The notes under the pieces were generated by a model, which did no database searches, was not told where the DNA came from, and saw only the letters and a program-made list of their open reading frames with translations. From NCBI RefSeq assembly GCF_017876625.1, contig NZ_JAGIOH010000001.1:124001-188000 (forward strand): a DNA stretch of 64,000 nucleotides. The letters run 5' to 3'. Shown here one piece after another: positions 55,291 to 63,314 of this stretch (its first letter is position 1; each line of letters starts with the position of its first letter). The DNA is from Streptomyces syringium (GTDB taxonomy: Bacteria; Actinomycetota; Actinomycetes; Streptomycetales; Streptomycetaceae). The position numbers and the translations under genes are program-made.

Positions 55291-55812
55291 ATGACCAACG
55301 ATGCCGGTTTCACCTGCTCGTGCTGCGGAGCACAGCACCCGGAGCTCCCGATGGACTACTCAACCACCGCGCCCTACGTGTGGCACGAGAGCTTCTCCGA
55401 TCGTTCGGACTGTCTGCTCAGCTCGGACCAGTGCGTCATCCAGGCCCAGCACTACTTCGTCAAGGGCCTGATCGAGATACCGGTCATTGGCAGCGATGCC
55501 GTGTTCTCCTGGGGCGTCTGGGTTTCCCTGAGCCGTGAGAACTTCGCTCGTGCCGTGGACAGGTGGGACACCGCGGGCCGCGAAACCGAGGAGCCGTACT
55601 TTGGCTGGCTGAGCAACGATCTCTCCCTCTACTCCCCCAGCACCATCAATCTGAAGACTCACCTCCACACCCGCCCGGTCGGCCAGCGCCCTCTCATCGA
55701 GCTGGAGCCCACAGACCACCCCCTCGCGGTTGAACAGCGAACCGGTATCAGCCTGAACCGGATCCACGAGATCGCCGAGACCATGCTCCACCCCGCCGCC
55801 GACAATGCCTGA
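55291..55812 (+). CDS. DUF2199 family protein
   Basis: This 173-residue protein has the DUF2199 pattern: a start with two CxxC-like pairs (FTCSCCGAQHPELPMDY), then LSSDQCVIQAQHYFVKGLIEIPVI and FSWGVWVSLSRENFARAVDRW, YFGWLSNDLSLY, and a late RTGISLNRIHEIAE. Function unknown; members occur widely as single genes and in immunity-gene clusters. ATG at 55291 with a weak ribosome site. Confidence 0.85.
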   Translation: MTNDAGFTCSCCGAQHPELPMDYSTTAPYVWHESFSDRSDCLLSSDQCVIQAQHYFVKGLIEIPVIGSDAVFSWGVWVSLSRENFARAVDRWDTAGRETEEPYFGWLSNDLSLYSPSTINLKTHLHTRPVGQRPLIELEPTDHPLAVEQRTGISLNRIHEIAETMLHPAADNA

Positions 55813-56053
55813 ACTGAGCGGTAGGGCAGGGTCGTTCCTCCGACGGTCGGTGTCATGCACAAGGCCACCGGGTAGCGGGGCGCGGTGAGCCGCGCAGCCA
55901 CTCCCCCGCCCCTCGCGCTGCGCCGCCGCCGGGGCGGCGTCCGCCCCGCGCCGACCCGGGCAAGCAGTCTGATACGAGCCGTAGGCGAGAACAGTCTGGT
56001 CCGGCGGTTGCCTCGCAGCGTCCGGCAGAAGGTGGCTGATACGGTCGCTGACT

Positions 56054-56584
56054 GTGACCCAGGCGCTTCCCGACTTTCCCTACCACCCGGATCCGGTGGC
56101 CACCGGTGCCGTCATCTGCTCCGAAACTGTATGCGTCTGCTGCAGGCGAGCACGCGGCTACATCTATACCGGCCCGGTCTACGCGGTTGAGGACCTTGAG
56201 CGACGGCTCTGTCCCTGGTGCATCGCCGATGGAAGCGCCGCGGAACGCTTCGAAGCCCAGTTCACGGACGTGGTGGACGACGTTCCCCTGGAACTGCTGC
56301 TGGTCATCACCGGTCGCACGCCCGGCTTCACCGGCTGGCAGCAGGAACGCTGGCTGACCCACTGCGGCGACGGCGCAGCCTTCCTCGGCACCGCCGGAGC
56401 CACGGAACTTGCCAACTACCCCGAGGCACTGGCAGTTCTCCGAGAAGAGCTCGCCGACGCGTCTTGGCCGCCGGCACAGACCGAGCAGTACCTCAGTGCC
56501 CTGTCCAAGGACGGCCAACCGACCGCCTACCTGTTCCGGTGCCGGTCCTGCGGAAGCCACCTCGCCTACTCAGACGCCACATAG
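56054..56584 (+). CDS. CbrC family protein (UPF0167)
   Basis: This 176-residue protein matches CbrC: LPDFPYHPDPVATGAVI, then cysteine pairs VCVCCRRARGYIYTGPVYA and RLCPWCIADGSAAERFEAQF, TPGFTGWQQERWLTHCGDGAAFLG, and FRCRSCGSHLAYSD at the end. The paired cysteines probably bind zinc. E. coli cbrC is linked to colicin E2 tolerance, and homologues are found near polymorphic toxins. GTG at 56054. Confidence 0.88.
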   Translation: MTQALPDFPYHPDPVATGAVICSETVCVCCRRARGYIYTGPVYAVEDLERRLCPWCIADGSAAERFEAQFTDVVDDVPLELLLVITGRTPGFTGWQQERWLTHCGDGAAFLGTAGATELANYPEALAVLREELADASWPPAQTEQYLSALSKDGQPTAYLFRCRSCGSHLAYSDAT

Positions 56585-56834
56585 GCACCGCCAGCCCGGC
56601 CGGCGGATAGCACCGGCTGAGTGGGCGGGTATCAGGGTTGCGGCCATGGTCGTTGTCCACCTGGCTCAGGATTCCGCCCCATGCGCGCCGGAAGGCCACG
56701 GCGACGGCGGAACGGCGGCAGCGTCACTGCGTAGGGGCGTGTCCCAGGTGCTTACCCCACGGGCGGGGAGGTACCCCGGCCTCGAAGACGCCGCCCCGGG
56801 GATCCACACACCGCAGGCACCGCCGCCCAGGCCG

Positions 56835-57308
56835 TTACGGCCAGCTGACCTGCCCGCGCTCGACCAGAAGTACATCCGGAACCCTCGCTTCGCAGAACCT
56901 GAGGAATCCGACCCCGACCGCGCCACCCCCGAGCAGGTGCATCTCGTGAGCCCTTGTGGCCAGCCAGCACAGCAGCTCGCCGACCCTCTCGAACTCTTCC
57001 GGGTGCACCTCCTGCCGGGACATCAGCGACCATCCCTTCCGTGGCAGGTCCGCGCGACTGGCCAGTGCCGAGCAGAGCACACCACCCACCCGCAGTGCCG
57101 CGCCCCGCCCGGCCAGCAGCGGATAAGGATCGTCCTCGATCACGGGGGCCCCCGAGTCGTCCTCCACCACGACGGGGAACTTGGTGACGATGGACAGGTG
57201 CTCCGGCCGGGGCCCGATCCCCAGATGCCAGCGCAGTTCGGCGAGCTCGTTCTCGGAGATCTCGTCCCGCAGGTCAACGGCAATCATCAGCTCATGGATG
57301 TCACTCAC
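56835..57308 (-). CDS. Hypothetical protein
   Basis: This 157-residue protein (start GTG 57308, MSDIHELMIAVDLRDEISENELAELRWHLGIGPRPEHLSIVTKF) is acidic at its start and has an alpha/beta look. No signal peptide. I do not recognise it. It is one of several intact small single-domain genes in this region. Confidence 0.6.
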   Translation of the reverse strand: MSDIHELMIAVDLRDEISENELAELRWHLGIGPRPEHLSIVTKFPVVVEDDSGAPVIEDDPYPLLAGRGAALRVGGVLCSALASRADLPRKGWSLMSRQEVHPEEFERVGELLCWLATRAHEMHLLGGGAVGVGFLRFCEARVPDVLLVERGQVSWP

Positions 57309-57463
57309 CTGGTAACCCTAAGGCCGGCCACCGACAAGCATGGAGTCCCCAAACGAAGCGCGCGACGCAATGGTCTGAGGGGTGCGGCAGCGGCCGGCAC
57401 CACCGCCGCCCTGGGACCGGATCGTCCGGCACCAGCGACGCGATCGAGGCCCTGTATCGCATC

Positions 57464-57535
57464 ATTGATCGCTATCCGGGATCGATCATCCGATCAATTG
57501 GCCAACCCGTCAAAGAGACACAGCTAGCCACTGTC
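57464..57535. repeat. Dyads in a GATC-rich gap
   Basis: ATTGATCG (57464-57471) and CGATCAAT (57491-57498) are perfect arms 19 bases apart, with GATCGATC between them. A second dyad, AGAGACA/TGTCTCT, follows at about 57513-57538. The gap separates divergent genes and may hold their promoters. Confidence 0.5.
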
Positions 57536-57587
57536 TCTTGAACGAGACGCCTGCCCCACGCATGGGAGGCTCTGGGACACTCGGCCA

Positions 57588-57774
57588 GTGGATGAAGAGA
57601 CAGCTCTCGAACTGATCCGCCTGGCCGATGGGCACCAGGTCGTCAGTGTCAGAGCTTGCGGATCGTGTGCCGACGCGGGAGTCCGGCTACTACGCTGCCG
57701 ACATCGTCATCTCCAGCGGCTTCTCAGTCCGGGCGACTGACCTCGTGGACCGGGTAAGCGCCGGGCTCAGATGA
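57588..57774 (+). pseudogene. Frameshifted small gene, DUF5959-like
   Basis: From the GTG at 57588 one frame gives MDEETALELIRLADGHQVVSV. From about 57650 the neighbouring frame continues ELADRVPTRESGYYAADIVISSGF to a stop at 57774. The join resembles the start of DUF5959 proteins. A single-base shift splits it and the usual C-terminal half is missing. Confidence 0.45.
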
Positions 57775-57787
57775 GGGTGGCGGCAAG

Positions 57788-58396
57788 ATGGAGTGCGGCA
57801 TCACAGGCGATGCCGAGCCGGACGAGTGCGTGTGGTCCTGCGAGGATGATCCCGTGAAACGGGACAAGAATTCCGCTCCCCGCAGCGCGCGGCCTCGTTC
57901 GGTAAAAGGTGGAACGGACACTGCAGCCCCACGAGCAGCCTCTGCGGCGCAGGCGGCGGTCCGTGACGTTGTGGCCCCGCTGGAGGCAGCAATCACTGCA
58001 GCCGACCGCGCCGTCTGTATATCGCTGGTCGCGGCTGAGCCTCTCGTGGAAGGCTTCCCTCCGCGGTCCTCATTGACAGAAATGGCTCGATCGGTGGCGG
58101 CTCCTTCCGAGGCGGTGACGGGCGTACGGCCGTTGAAGCCCCCGTCGCGCTGGGCTGGTGAACTGGGGCAGGCCATCGACAGGACGGCACGACGAGCCGC
58201 CTGCGACGGTCGGCCGGGGCCGGGGAAAGACGGGGCGCTCGCCGTCGCCAGGACCGTCGAGCAGCACCTGGGAAGCGTGCGCATGGCCGCGGATGTCGTC
58301 CTCGAAGACGAAGGATGTCCAGCGACTTGGAGAAAGACCTTTCTGCTGGTCACATGGTCGCACATTGCCCTGCTCGCGATGACCGTAGACGACTGA
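57788..58396 (+). CDS. Hypothetical protein upstream of a pentapeptide-repeat gene
   Basis: This 202-residue protein (ATG 57788, AGGGTGG upstream) has an N-terminal charged, Ala/Pro-rich third and a helical rest (AVRDVVAPLEAAITAADRAVCISLVAAEPLVEGF, DRTARRAACDGRPG). No signal peptide. I do not recognise it. It ends 32 bases before the pentapeptide-repeat gene, so the two probably share a transcript and a task. Confidence 0.55.
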   Translation: MECGITGDAEPDECVWSCEDDPVKRDKNSAPRSARPRSVKGGTDTAAPRAASAAQAAVRDVVAPLEAAITAADRAVCISLVAAEPLVEGFPPRSSLTEMARSVAAPSEAVTGVRPLKPPSRWAGELGQAIDRTARRAACDGRPGPGKDGALAVARTVEQHLGSVRMAADVVLEDEGCPATWRKTFLLVTWSHIALLAMTVDD

Positions 58397-58428
58397 ATAC
58401 CAAAGCCGGGCACGAGGAGGGGCGCACT

Positions 58429-59136
58429 GTGCGGGAGACGGCATGCGATGGCGGGCGGCGGATCAGGAAGCTGCCGACGGACGAAGAGGCCGCCGGGTGG
58501 CTGGCGGAATGGGAATCCGCCGAGGACGGCCGGACTATTGACGCGACGTCGCTCGATCTGAGGGGAGCCGATCTCACGCGGGTGGATTTCGCCTCCGGCC
58601 TTCTGGGCGAGGCGGACCTTCGCGGGGTCACACTCACTGGAGCGTGCCTGTCCCGAGCCCACCTGGAGGCAGCCGACCTCACGGGGGCTGATCTCTCGGG
58701 TGCCTGCCTGAGCAAGGCCATCCTCGAGGAAGCGTCCTTGCGCGGGGCGAATCTGCAGGAGGCCAACCTGGGAAGTGCTGAACTCCACGACGTGGACGCG
58801 ACCGGCGCGAACCTGCGCGGCGCCCGACTCAACGGCGCCTTCCTGGACACCGTGCGGCTGCACGGTGCGGACCTCTCCGGAGCAACCGTGAACATGACGT
58901 CCTTCGAGGTGACCATAGACCGTGGAACGGTCCTCGAGGGTCTGACGGGAACGCTCTTCGGACCGGCTACCATCGCCGACGACGACACGGGTAGCGCCGA
59001 CGACGACGGCCTGCGCGAGTGGGGCGGAGCGGCCCTGGAGCGCTGGCTCAATGAGCGTGGTGCCCGTGTGCAGGTGCTGCGCCCCTACCTTGAACGATCC
59101 GCATGGAAGGGAGCCGGGACGGGATCAGAGGAGTGA
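58429..59136 (+). CDS. Pentapeptide-repeat protein
   Basis: This 235-residue protein has about 20 consecutive A(D/N)LxG-type pentapeptides (LRGADLTRVDFASGLLGEADLRGVTLTGACL ... ADLSGATV, about residues 42-165), which fold into a right-handed quadrilateral helix. A short N-terminal helix (PTDEEAAGWLAEWESAED) and a C-terminal acidic/helical tail follow. Known members mimic DNA and protect gyrase, but most have no known role. GTG at 58429 has GAGGAGG upstream; the longer frame from 58315 overlaps the previous gene. Confidence 0.85.
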   Translation: MRETACDGGRRIRKLPTDEEAAGWLAEWESAEDGRTIDATSLDLRGADLTRVDFASGLLGEADLRGVTLTGACLSRAHLEAADLTGADLSGACLSKAILEEASLRGANLQEANLGSAELHDVDATGANLRGARLNGAFLDTVRLHGADLSGATVNMTSFEVTIDRGTVLEGLTGTLFGPATIADDDTGSADDDGLREWGGAALERWLNERGARVQVLRPYLERSAWKGAGTGSEE

Positions 59137-59511
59137 GCGGCGTAGCGGACCCCTGCATCTCCCTGGCGACGGGCCGTGGCGCGCGCACCCGAATGGCGAC
59201 TGCACTACGGGGTGGCGCTGCTGAGCCGGGCCGCCACCGGCGGGCAGGTCGCCACTGGTCCTTCCTGCCGGCGGCGCTCCCCGCTCCGTCAGCGGCGTGC
59301 GCGGCGCGGAGCGCGTTGCCCAATGACGGGGTTCTTTCGCTCCGCCGGTGGAGCCCCTGCGGCACCTCGCACTTCCTGCTGCGGGGAGGCGGACGACGCG
59401 TTAGCCTCCCCGCAGCGGCCGGAGTCCTCCTGCCGCAGCCGTCAGGAACACACCAGCCTCTTCGTTGCCCACCTACTCCCCCATGCGTCCATTTCGCCCT
59501 ATATTGCGCTT
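59137..59511. other. Intergenic region
   Basis: About 375 bases without a gene I can support. Its end (59490-59511) is AT-rich with TATATT at 59500-59505, seven bases before the next GTG, which could be the -10 of a leaderless transcript. Confidence 0.4.
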
Positions 59512-60287
59512 GTGGGTCGAGATATCGAGTACGCCACGGCCACCGCGCTGAAGGCGCGGGGGTGGACGGACGCTGGAATGCGCCGCTTCCTCGATCCGCC
59601 CGACGCGACCCGCTGTAACCCGCGATTCCGAGGGGCCGCCCCCCGATGCGCCTCTATGCCGTGGAGCGGGTCGCCCGCGTGGAAGCCTCACCAGCATGGC
59701 AGGAGTGGCGGCGGGCCTCCCGCCTGCGTTCATCTGCCGTAAAAGCAGCCCAGGCACCCCGGCGTGCGGCCCGTGAGGCCATGGAAGGAGGGCGTGCGGC
59801 TGCTCTGATGGAGCTTGCCACCATCACTCCTATCTCGGTGCCCCGCTGGTCCTGGGGGGAGGTGTGCCGCCGGGCCGTCCAGCACTACAACGAGCGGAAT
59901 CCCTTGAGCCCGGTGACTATGGCGGCTGCCCGAATGGCGGGCGAGGCACTGCTGAGCCGCTGGTGCGTCAACTACTTGCGCCACGTGCACACTCCCTACG
60001 ACGTGATCATGGACCAGCTGCGCGGGCCTGGGGCGCAGGCTGCCACTCTTCAGTGGCAGCAGCGCATCGCCGGCGCGATCGCAACCGCCTACCCACGCCT
60101 CCGAGAAGCGTCCGCTGACTTCGGACACGGCAAGAAGGAAATGGCCGACTTCGTCGAAGCTGCCCTTGCTCAGGATGCGACCTCGCGCGCGGAACACGCG
60201 GCCGCCCTGTCGACGGCGGTCCAAGCCGCCGCAGAGGCAGTCCACGCGCCGGCAGACATCCGCGGGTGCCGGGCAAGCACCATTTGA
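59512..60287 (+). pseudogene. Hypothetical gene frameshifted at a C6 tract
   Basis: The GTG at 59512 begins MGRDIEYATATALKARGWTDAGMRRFLDPPDA..., a short helix-turn-helix-like domain. At CCCCCC (59639-59644) the frame must change to continue as MRLYAVERVARVEASPAWQEWRRASRLRSS... to 60287. That ORDER fits one protein of about 258 residues. Alternatively translation restarts at ATG 59646, giving a 213-residue product that is itself open. The second part ends in long helices. Family not identified. Confidence 0.5.
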
Positions 60288-60572
60288 ATCACGCCAGCAA
60301 GGGCCCCTCCGGCGGCGTTCCTTGGACCGTCTCTGACTACGTGTCCTACGTTTCAGGGGCGGGTCCGGGCCGGTCATTCGTAGGATCGGTGGGGCCCGGG
60401 GCTCTGGGTATGGCTGACAACGTGTAGCCGTCGGATGGCTTCAGAAACTTGGCCGCCCGGAGCCCGCGACGACTCGACCGCTGATTGGGATACGCGACTT
60501 GATCGCTTCGTAGGACAGTGCCGGCGAGGTCGTCTGCAGGGCGAACGTGACGACGACCTGGCGGAGGTGACC
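60288..60572 (+). ncRNA. IS110 left-end leader, candidate bridge RNA region
   Basis: These 285 non-coding bases lie between the last gene and the IS110 transposase start. TCCTACG (60344-60350) pairs with CGTAGGA (60379-60385), and TTCGTAGGA recurs at 60507-60515. IS110-family elements encode a structured bridge RNA in the left end, upstream of the recombinase, with loops that pair to target and donor DNA. I infer its presence from position and family only; boundaries are unknown. Confidence 0.4.
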
Positions 60573-61800
60573 GTGCCCGAGATCTGGGCCGGGTTAGACA
60601 TCGGCAAAGAACATCACCACTGCGTGGTGATCGACGCGACAGGAGAACGGCTTCTGTCGCGGCGGGTCCTGAACGACGAAACGCAGCTCCTGGAGCTGAT
60701 CGGCGACGTCCTGGATCTCTCCGAGGACGTGCTGTGGGCGGTGGACATCAACCGCGGCGGCGCCGCCCTGGCCATCGGCCTGCTGCTCGACCACGAGCAA
60801 CCGTTGGTCTACCTTCCCGGCCTGGCGGTGCACCATGCTTCCGCTGCCTACCGGGGTCAAGGCAAGACGGACGCCAAGGACGCGCACATCATCGCCGACC
60901 AGGCCCGGATGCGCCGCGACCTCGGTGTCCTGAGGCCCGGCGACGAAGTGGCCGTCGACCTGCGGCTCCTCAGCTCCCGCCGCGCCGACCTGGTGTGCGA
61001 CCGCACCCGGCAGATCAACCGGCTCCGCGCCCAGCTGCTAGAGATCTTCCCCGGGCTCGAACGCGTGCTGACGCTGACCAACCAGGGGCCGGTCATGCTG
61101 CTGACCGGCTATCAGACACCGGCATCAATCCGCCGCACCGGTGCCAAGCGCATCGAGACCTGGCTGAAGAACCGCAAGGTCAGGGGCCCGACCGAGCTGG
61201 CCCGGGCGGCGGTCGAGGCGGCACAGGCCCAGCACACTGCCCTGCCTGGCGAGAAGCTCGCCGCGTCCCTGGTCGCCCGTCTCGCGAAGGGGGTGATCGC
61301 TCTCAATGAGGAGATCGCCGAGGTTGACGCCCTCATCGAGGCCCGGTTTCACCAGCACCAGCACGCCAAGGTGATCAACAGCCTCCCGGGATGGGCCCCC
61401 GACTCGGGGCTGAGTTCATCGCAGCTACTGGTGGTGACCTGGAGCTTTTCGGCACCGCCGACCGTCTGGCCACCTTCGCCGGCCTGGCACCTGTTCCACG
61501 CGACTCCGGCCGCGTCAGCGGCAACATGCGACGACCTAACCGCTTCCACCGCGGACTTCTGCGAGCCTTCTACCTCTCCTCGCTGGCCAGCCTGAGAACC
61601 TGCCCGGCCTCGCGGACGTACTACGAGCGCAAGCGCAAGGAGGGCAAGAACCATCAGCAGGCATTGCTGTCCCTCGCCCGCCGCCGAGTCAACGTTCTCT
61701 GGGCCATGATCCGTGACGGAGCGTGCTACCAAGGGGCGCCAACGGCCACCGCAGCGGCTTGACAACGGCATTGGGAAGTTTCTAAACCCCGTTCCTGAGT
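60300..61800 (+). mobile_element. IS110-family insertion sequence (approximate bounds)
   Basis: The transposase and its long 5' leader define an IS110-type element. These have no or only weak terminal inverted repeats, so ends cannot be fixed by eye; the right end should lie shortly after 61762, near GACAACGGCATTGGGAAG. Confidence 0.6.
60573..61762 (+). pseudogene. IS110 family transposase, frameshifted
   Basis: From the GTG at 60573 (GGAGGTGA upstream) the DEDD recombinase domain reads VPEIWAGLDIGKEHHHCVVID (D9), DINRGGAALAIGLLLD and QGKTDAKDAHIIADQ. The transposase_20 domain, with LTGYQTPASIRRTG before and FAGLAPVPRDSGRVSGN after the break, carries the serine. Near 61389 the frame changes: SLPG|MGPRLGAEF continues in another frame to 61762, so one base is missing. 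The original protein was about 396 residues. As written the element cannot make a full transposase. Confidence 0.85.
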
Positions 61801-61822
61801 AGGCTGGGCGGCCTACGCTGGC

Positions 61823-62137
61823 GTGGTGTCGGAGGGCGCCGGGTCGGCCGGGGTGAGGACCTGTCGGGGTTGTGGCGAGCGGCTGAGGCCAGGGGCCCGG
61901 CCCGGGGCGGTGTTCTGCTCGTCGCCGTGTCGTGCCAGGCAGTGGAGGGCGGAACGGCGGTTGCGTAAGCGGCTGGCGGCCGTCCAGGGCGGTGTCGGCG
62001 AGGTCGAGTGCCCGGAGTGCGGGGCCCGGTGGGTGGCCGGCGTCGACCGCCGGTCGGACGCGCGTTATTGCTCGCGGCGATGCGTGATGAGGGCCTGGAG
62101 GAAGCGGAAGGCACCGTTCGCCGATCGGTCACAGTGA
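61823..62137 (+). CDS. Double zinc-ribbon small protein
   Basis: This 104-residue basic protein has two cysteine clusters: TCRGCGERL ... FCSSPCRARQWR and ECPECGARW ... YCSRRCVMRAWR, each with four cysteines and a following basic helix. This looks like an internal duplication of a treble-clef zinc finger. Such small proteins are common on actinobacterial mobile elements and may bind DNA or RNA. GTG start at 61823; the ribosome site is unclear. Confidence 0.65.
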   Translation: MVSEGAGSAGVRTCRGCGERLRPGARPGAVFCSSPCRARQWRAERRLRKRLAAVQGGVGEVECPECGARWVAGVDRRSDARYCSRRCVMRAWRKRKAPFADRSQ

Positions 62138-62303
62138 CCGCTGGTCGAACCCATCCGGGGCCCAACTTTGTTCATGGTTCGTTCAATTGCGGTCATTCAT
62201 TGTGATCTACGGATTTTCGGTCTGACTCTCGGTGAGGAAGCGGGTCCTGTCCTGTTCACGGACAACAGAGCCGTGCCGGGTCCCGCATGGGTGGTGAGAG
62301 ACC

Positions 62304-62639
62304 ATGCCGGAGGCAGTCGAGAAGATCGGGAACGTCAGCCAGTCCCGTTACGAGCAGATCGTGGCCGAGCTGCGGGACGTGGTCGAGCAGCAGACGCGTG
62401 GGCAGTTCACGATCGGGGGCCGCGCGCTGGAGATCGAGCCGATGCGGCCCCGGGGCGGGGTCGTCGCGGCGGATCCGCAGTGGACGGTCGCCGAGTCGCT
62501 GCGGCGGCTGGCCGAGGACATCGGCCTGAAGGCCGGCACGGTGAAGACGGCCAGGTGGGTGGCCTCGCGGTGGCCGAAGGAACACCGGCAGGCCGGCGTG
62601 TCCTACACGGTCCACCGGATCCTGGCGGACATCGATTGA
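62304..62639 (+). CDS. DUF6192-like protein, probably truncated
   Basis: The 111-residue product starts MPEAVEKIGNVSQSRYEQIVAELRDVVEQQTRGQFTIGGRALEIEPM and has a helix-turn-helix-like part (AEDIGLKAGTVKTARWVASRWPKEHR). This resembles the N-terminal domain of DUF6192 proteins, which are more than twice as long and found on actinobacterial mobile elements. GAGAGA precedes the ATG. It may be a remnant or a short functional DNA-binding variant. Confidence 0.6.
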   Translation: MPEAVEKIGNVSQSRYEQIVAELRDVVEQQTRGQFTIGGRALEIEPMRPRGGVVAADPQWTVAESLRRLAEDIGLKAGTVKTARWVASRWPKEHRQAGVSYTVHRILADID

Positions 62640-63041
62640 GTGACCAAGTCCCGGTAGAGTACGGCCACCGGCGCCGCCTCGTGATCGACAGCGGCTCAGT
62701 TAGCCAGCTCGGGCCGCGGATTCGAAACACCCACGAACCTCGTATCAGCGGGTCAAGAGCCACAGGCCCGAATTAGGTGCTTATAGCTACTTTGCGTAAG
62801 CGTTCGGGGAACGGTCACGGTGACGGTTCCCCGAACGGTAACTGCCCAGGCTGGTGTGGCGCGAGCGAAAGAGCGCTACGAACGCCGTAGCGCTGACGGT
62901 CATCAGCGTCACCGGGAGCCCACCAGGTGGCCGCGACCTTGATCGACCTCAAGGTGATGACGGTGAGCACGCTGGTACCAGGCTAACGTGCCCGTACCTT
63001 CCGGGGGTTCGGGAGCGGTAAGGACTGGACCCGCGAAGGTG
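62640..63041. other. Intergenic region with a large palindrome
   Basis: About 400 bases without a gene. It carries the 37-bp near-palindrome at 62801-62837 and, at about 62718-62732, GGATTCGAAACACC, which is T-loop-like but not part of a tRNA I can fold. Confidence 0.5.
62801..62837. repeat. 37-bp near-perfect palindrome
   Basis: Left arm CGTTCGGGGAACGGTCAC (62801-62818) and right arm (62820-62837) are complementary at 17 of 18 positions around a single G. Each arm contains the smaller dyad GTTC-N3-GAAC. It could be a regulator site, a recombination site or a strong hairpin. Confidence 0.7.
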
Positions 63042-63257
63042 TCAGGGTGTTCGCCGCCTGCTCACGTACCGGGCGACTCGGGTGGCGCCTATGCCTAGCG
63101 GCACTACGGCGATGCATCCGACCAGCCCCCACAAGATGCAAGCTTCCCAGGACTGGTCGCTCACGCTGAGGCCGAGGAACACTCCCATGCCGGTTGACAC
63201 TGCAAGCGAGGCCATCCGCTCGGCGCCGGTGTAACGATTCTTCAAGTCATCTGCCAT
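63042..63257 (-). CDS. Small two-helix membrane protein
   Basis: This 71-residue protein has a charged start (MADDLKNRYTGAERMAS), two hydrophobic segments (MGVFLGLSVSD and ACILWGLVGCIAVVPLGIGATRVA) and a basic tail. It begins 57 bases after the stop of the upstream partial gene on the same strand, so they may be co-transcribed. Unrecognised. Confidence 0.6.
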   Translation of the reverse strand: MADDLKNRYTGAERMASLAVSTGMGVFLGLSVSDQSWEACILWGLVGCIAVVPLGIGATRVARYVSRRRTP

Positions 63258-63314
63258 CGCTGTACTCCTGACCAGTCATGTCATCGACGCTTGGAAGGGC
63301 GACAGCGTCGCCTG

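Noticed and set aside
57724..58863. 379-residue minus-strand frame with V-E-S-G-x pattern
   Set aside because: Its repeats are the reverse reading of the pentapeptide repeats on the plus strand.
60573..61762. Programmed frameshift in the IS110 transposase
   Set aside because: IS110 transposases are normally one frame and I see no slippery heptamer plus structure at 61389; a simple deletion is more likely.
62718..62732. T-loop-like GGATTCGAAACACC as a possible tRNA or att site
   Set aside because: No acceptor, D or anticodon arm can be paired around it.
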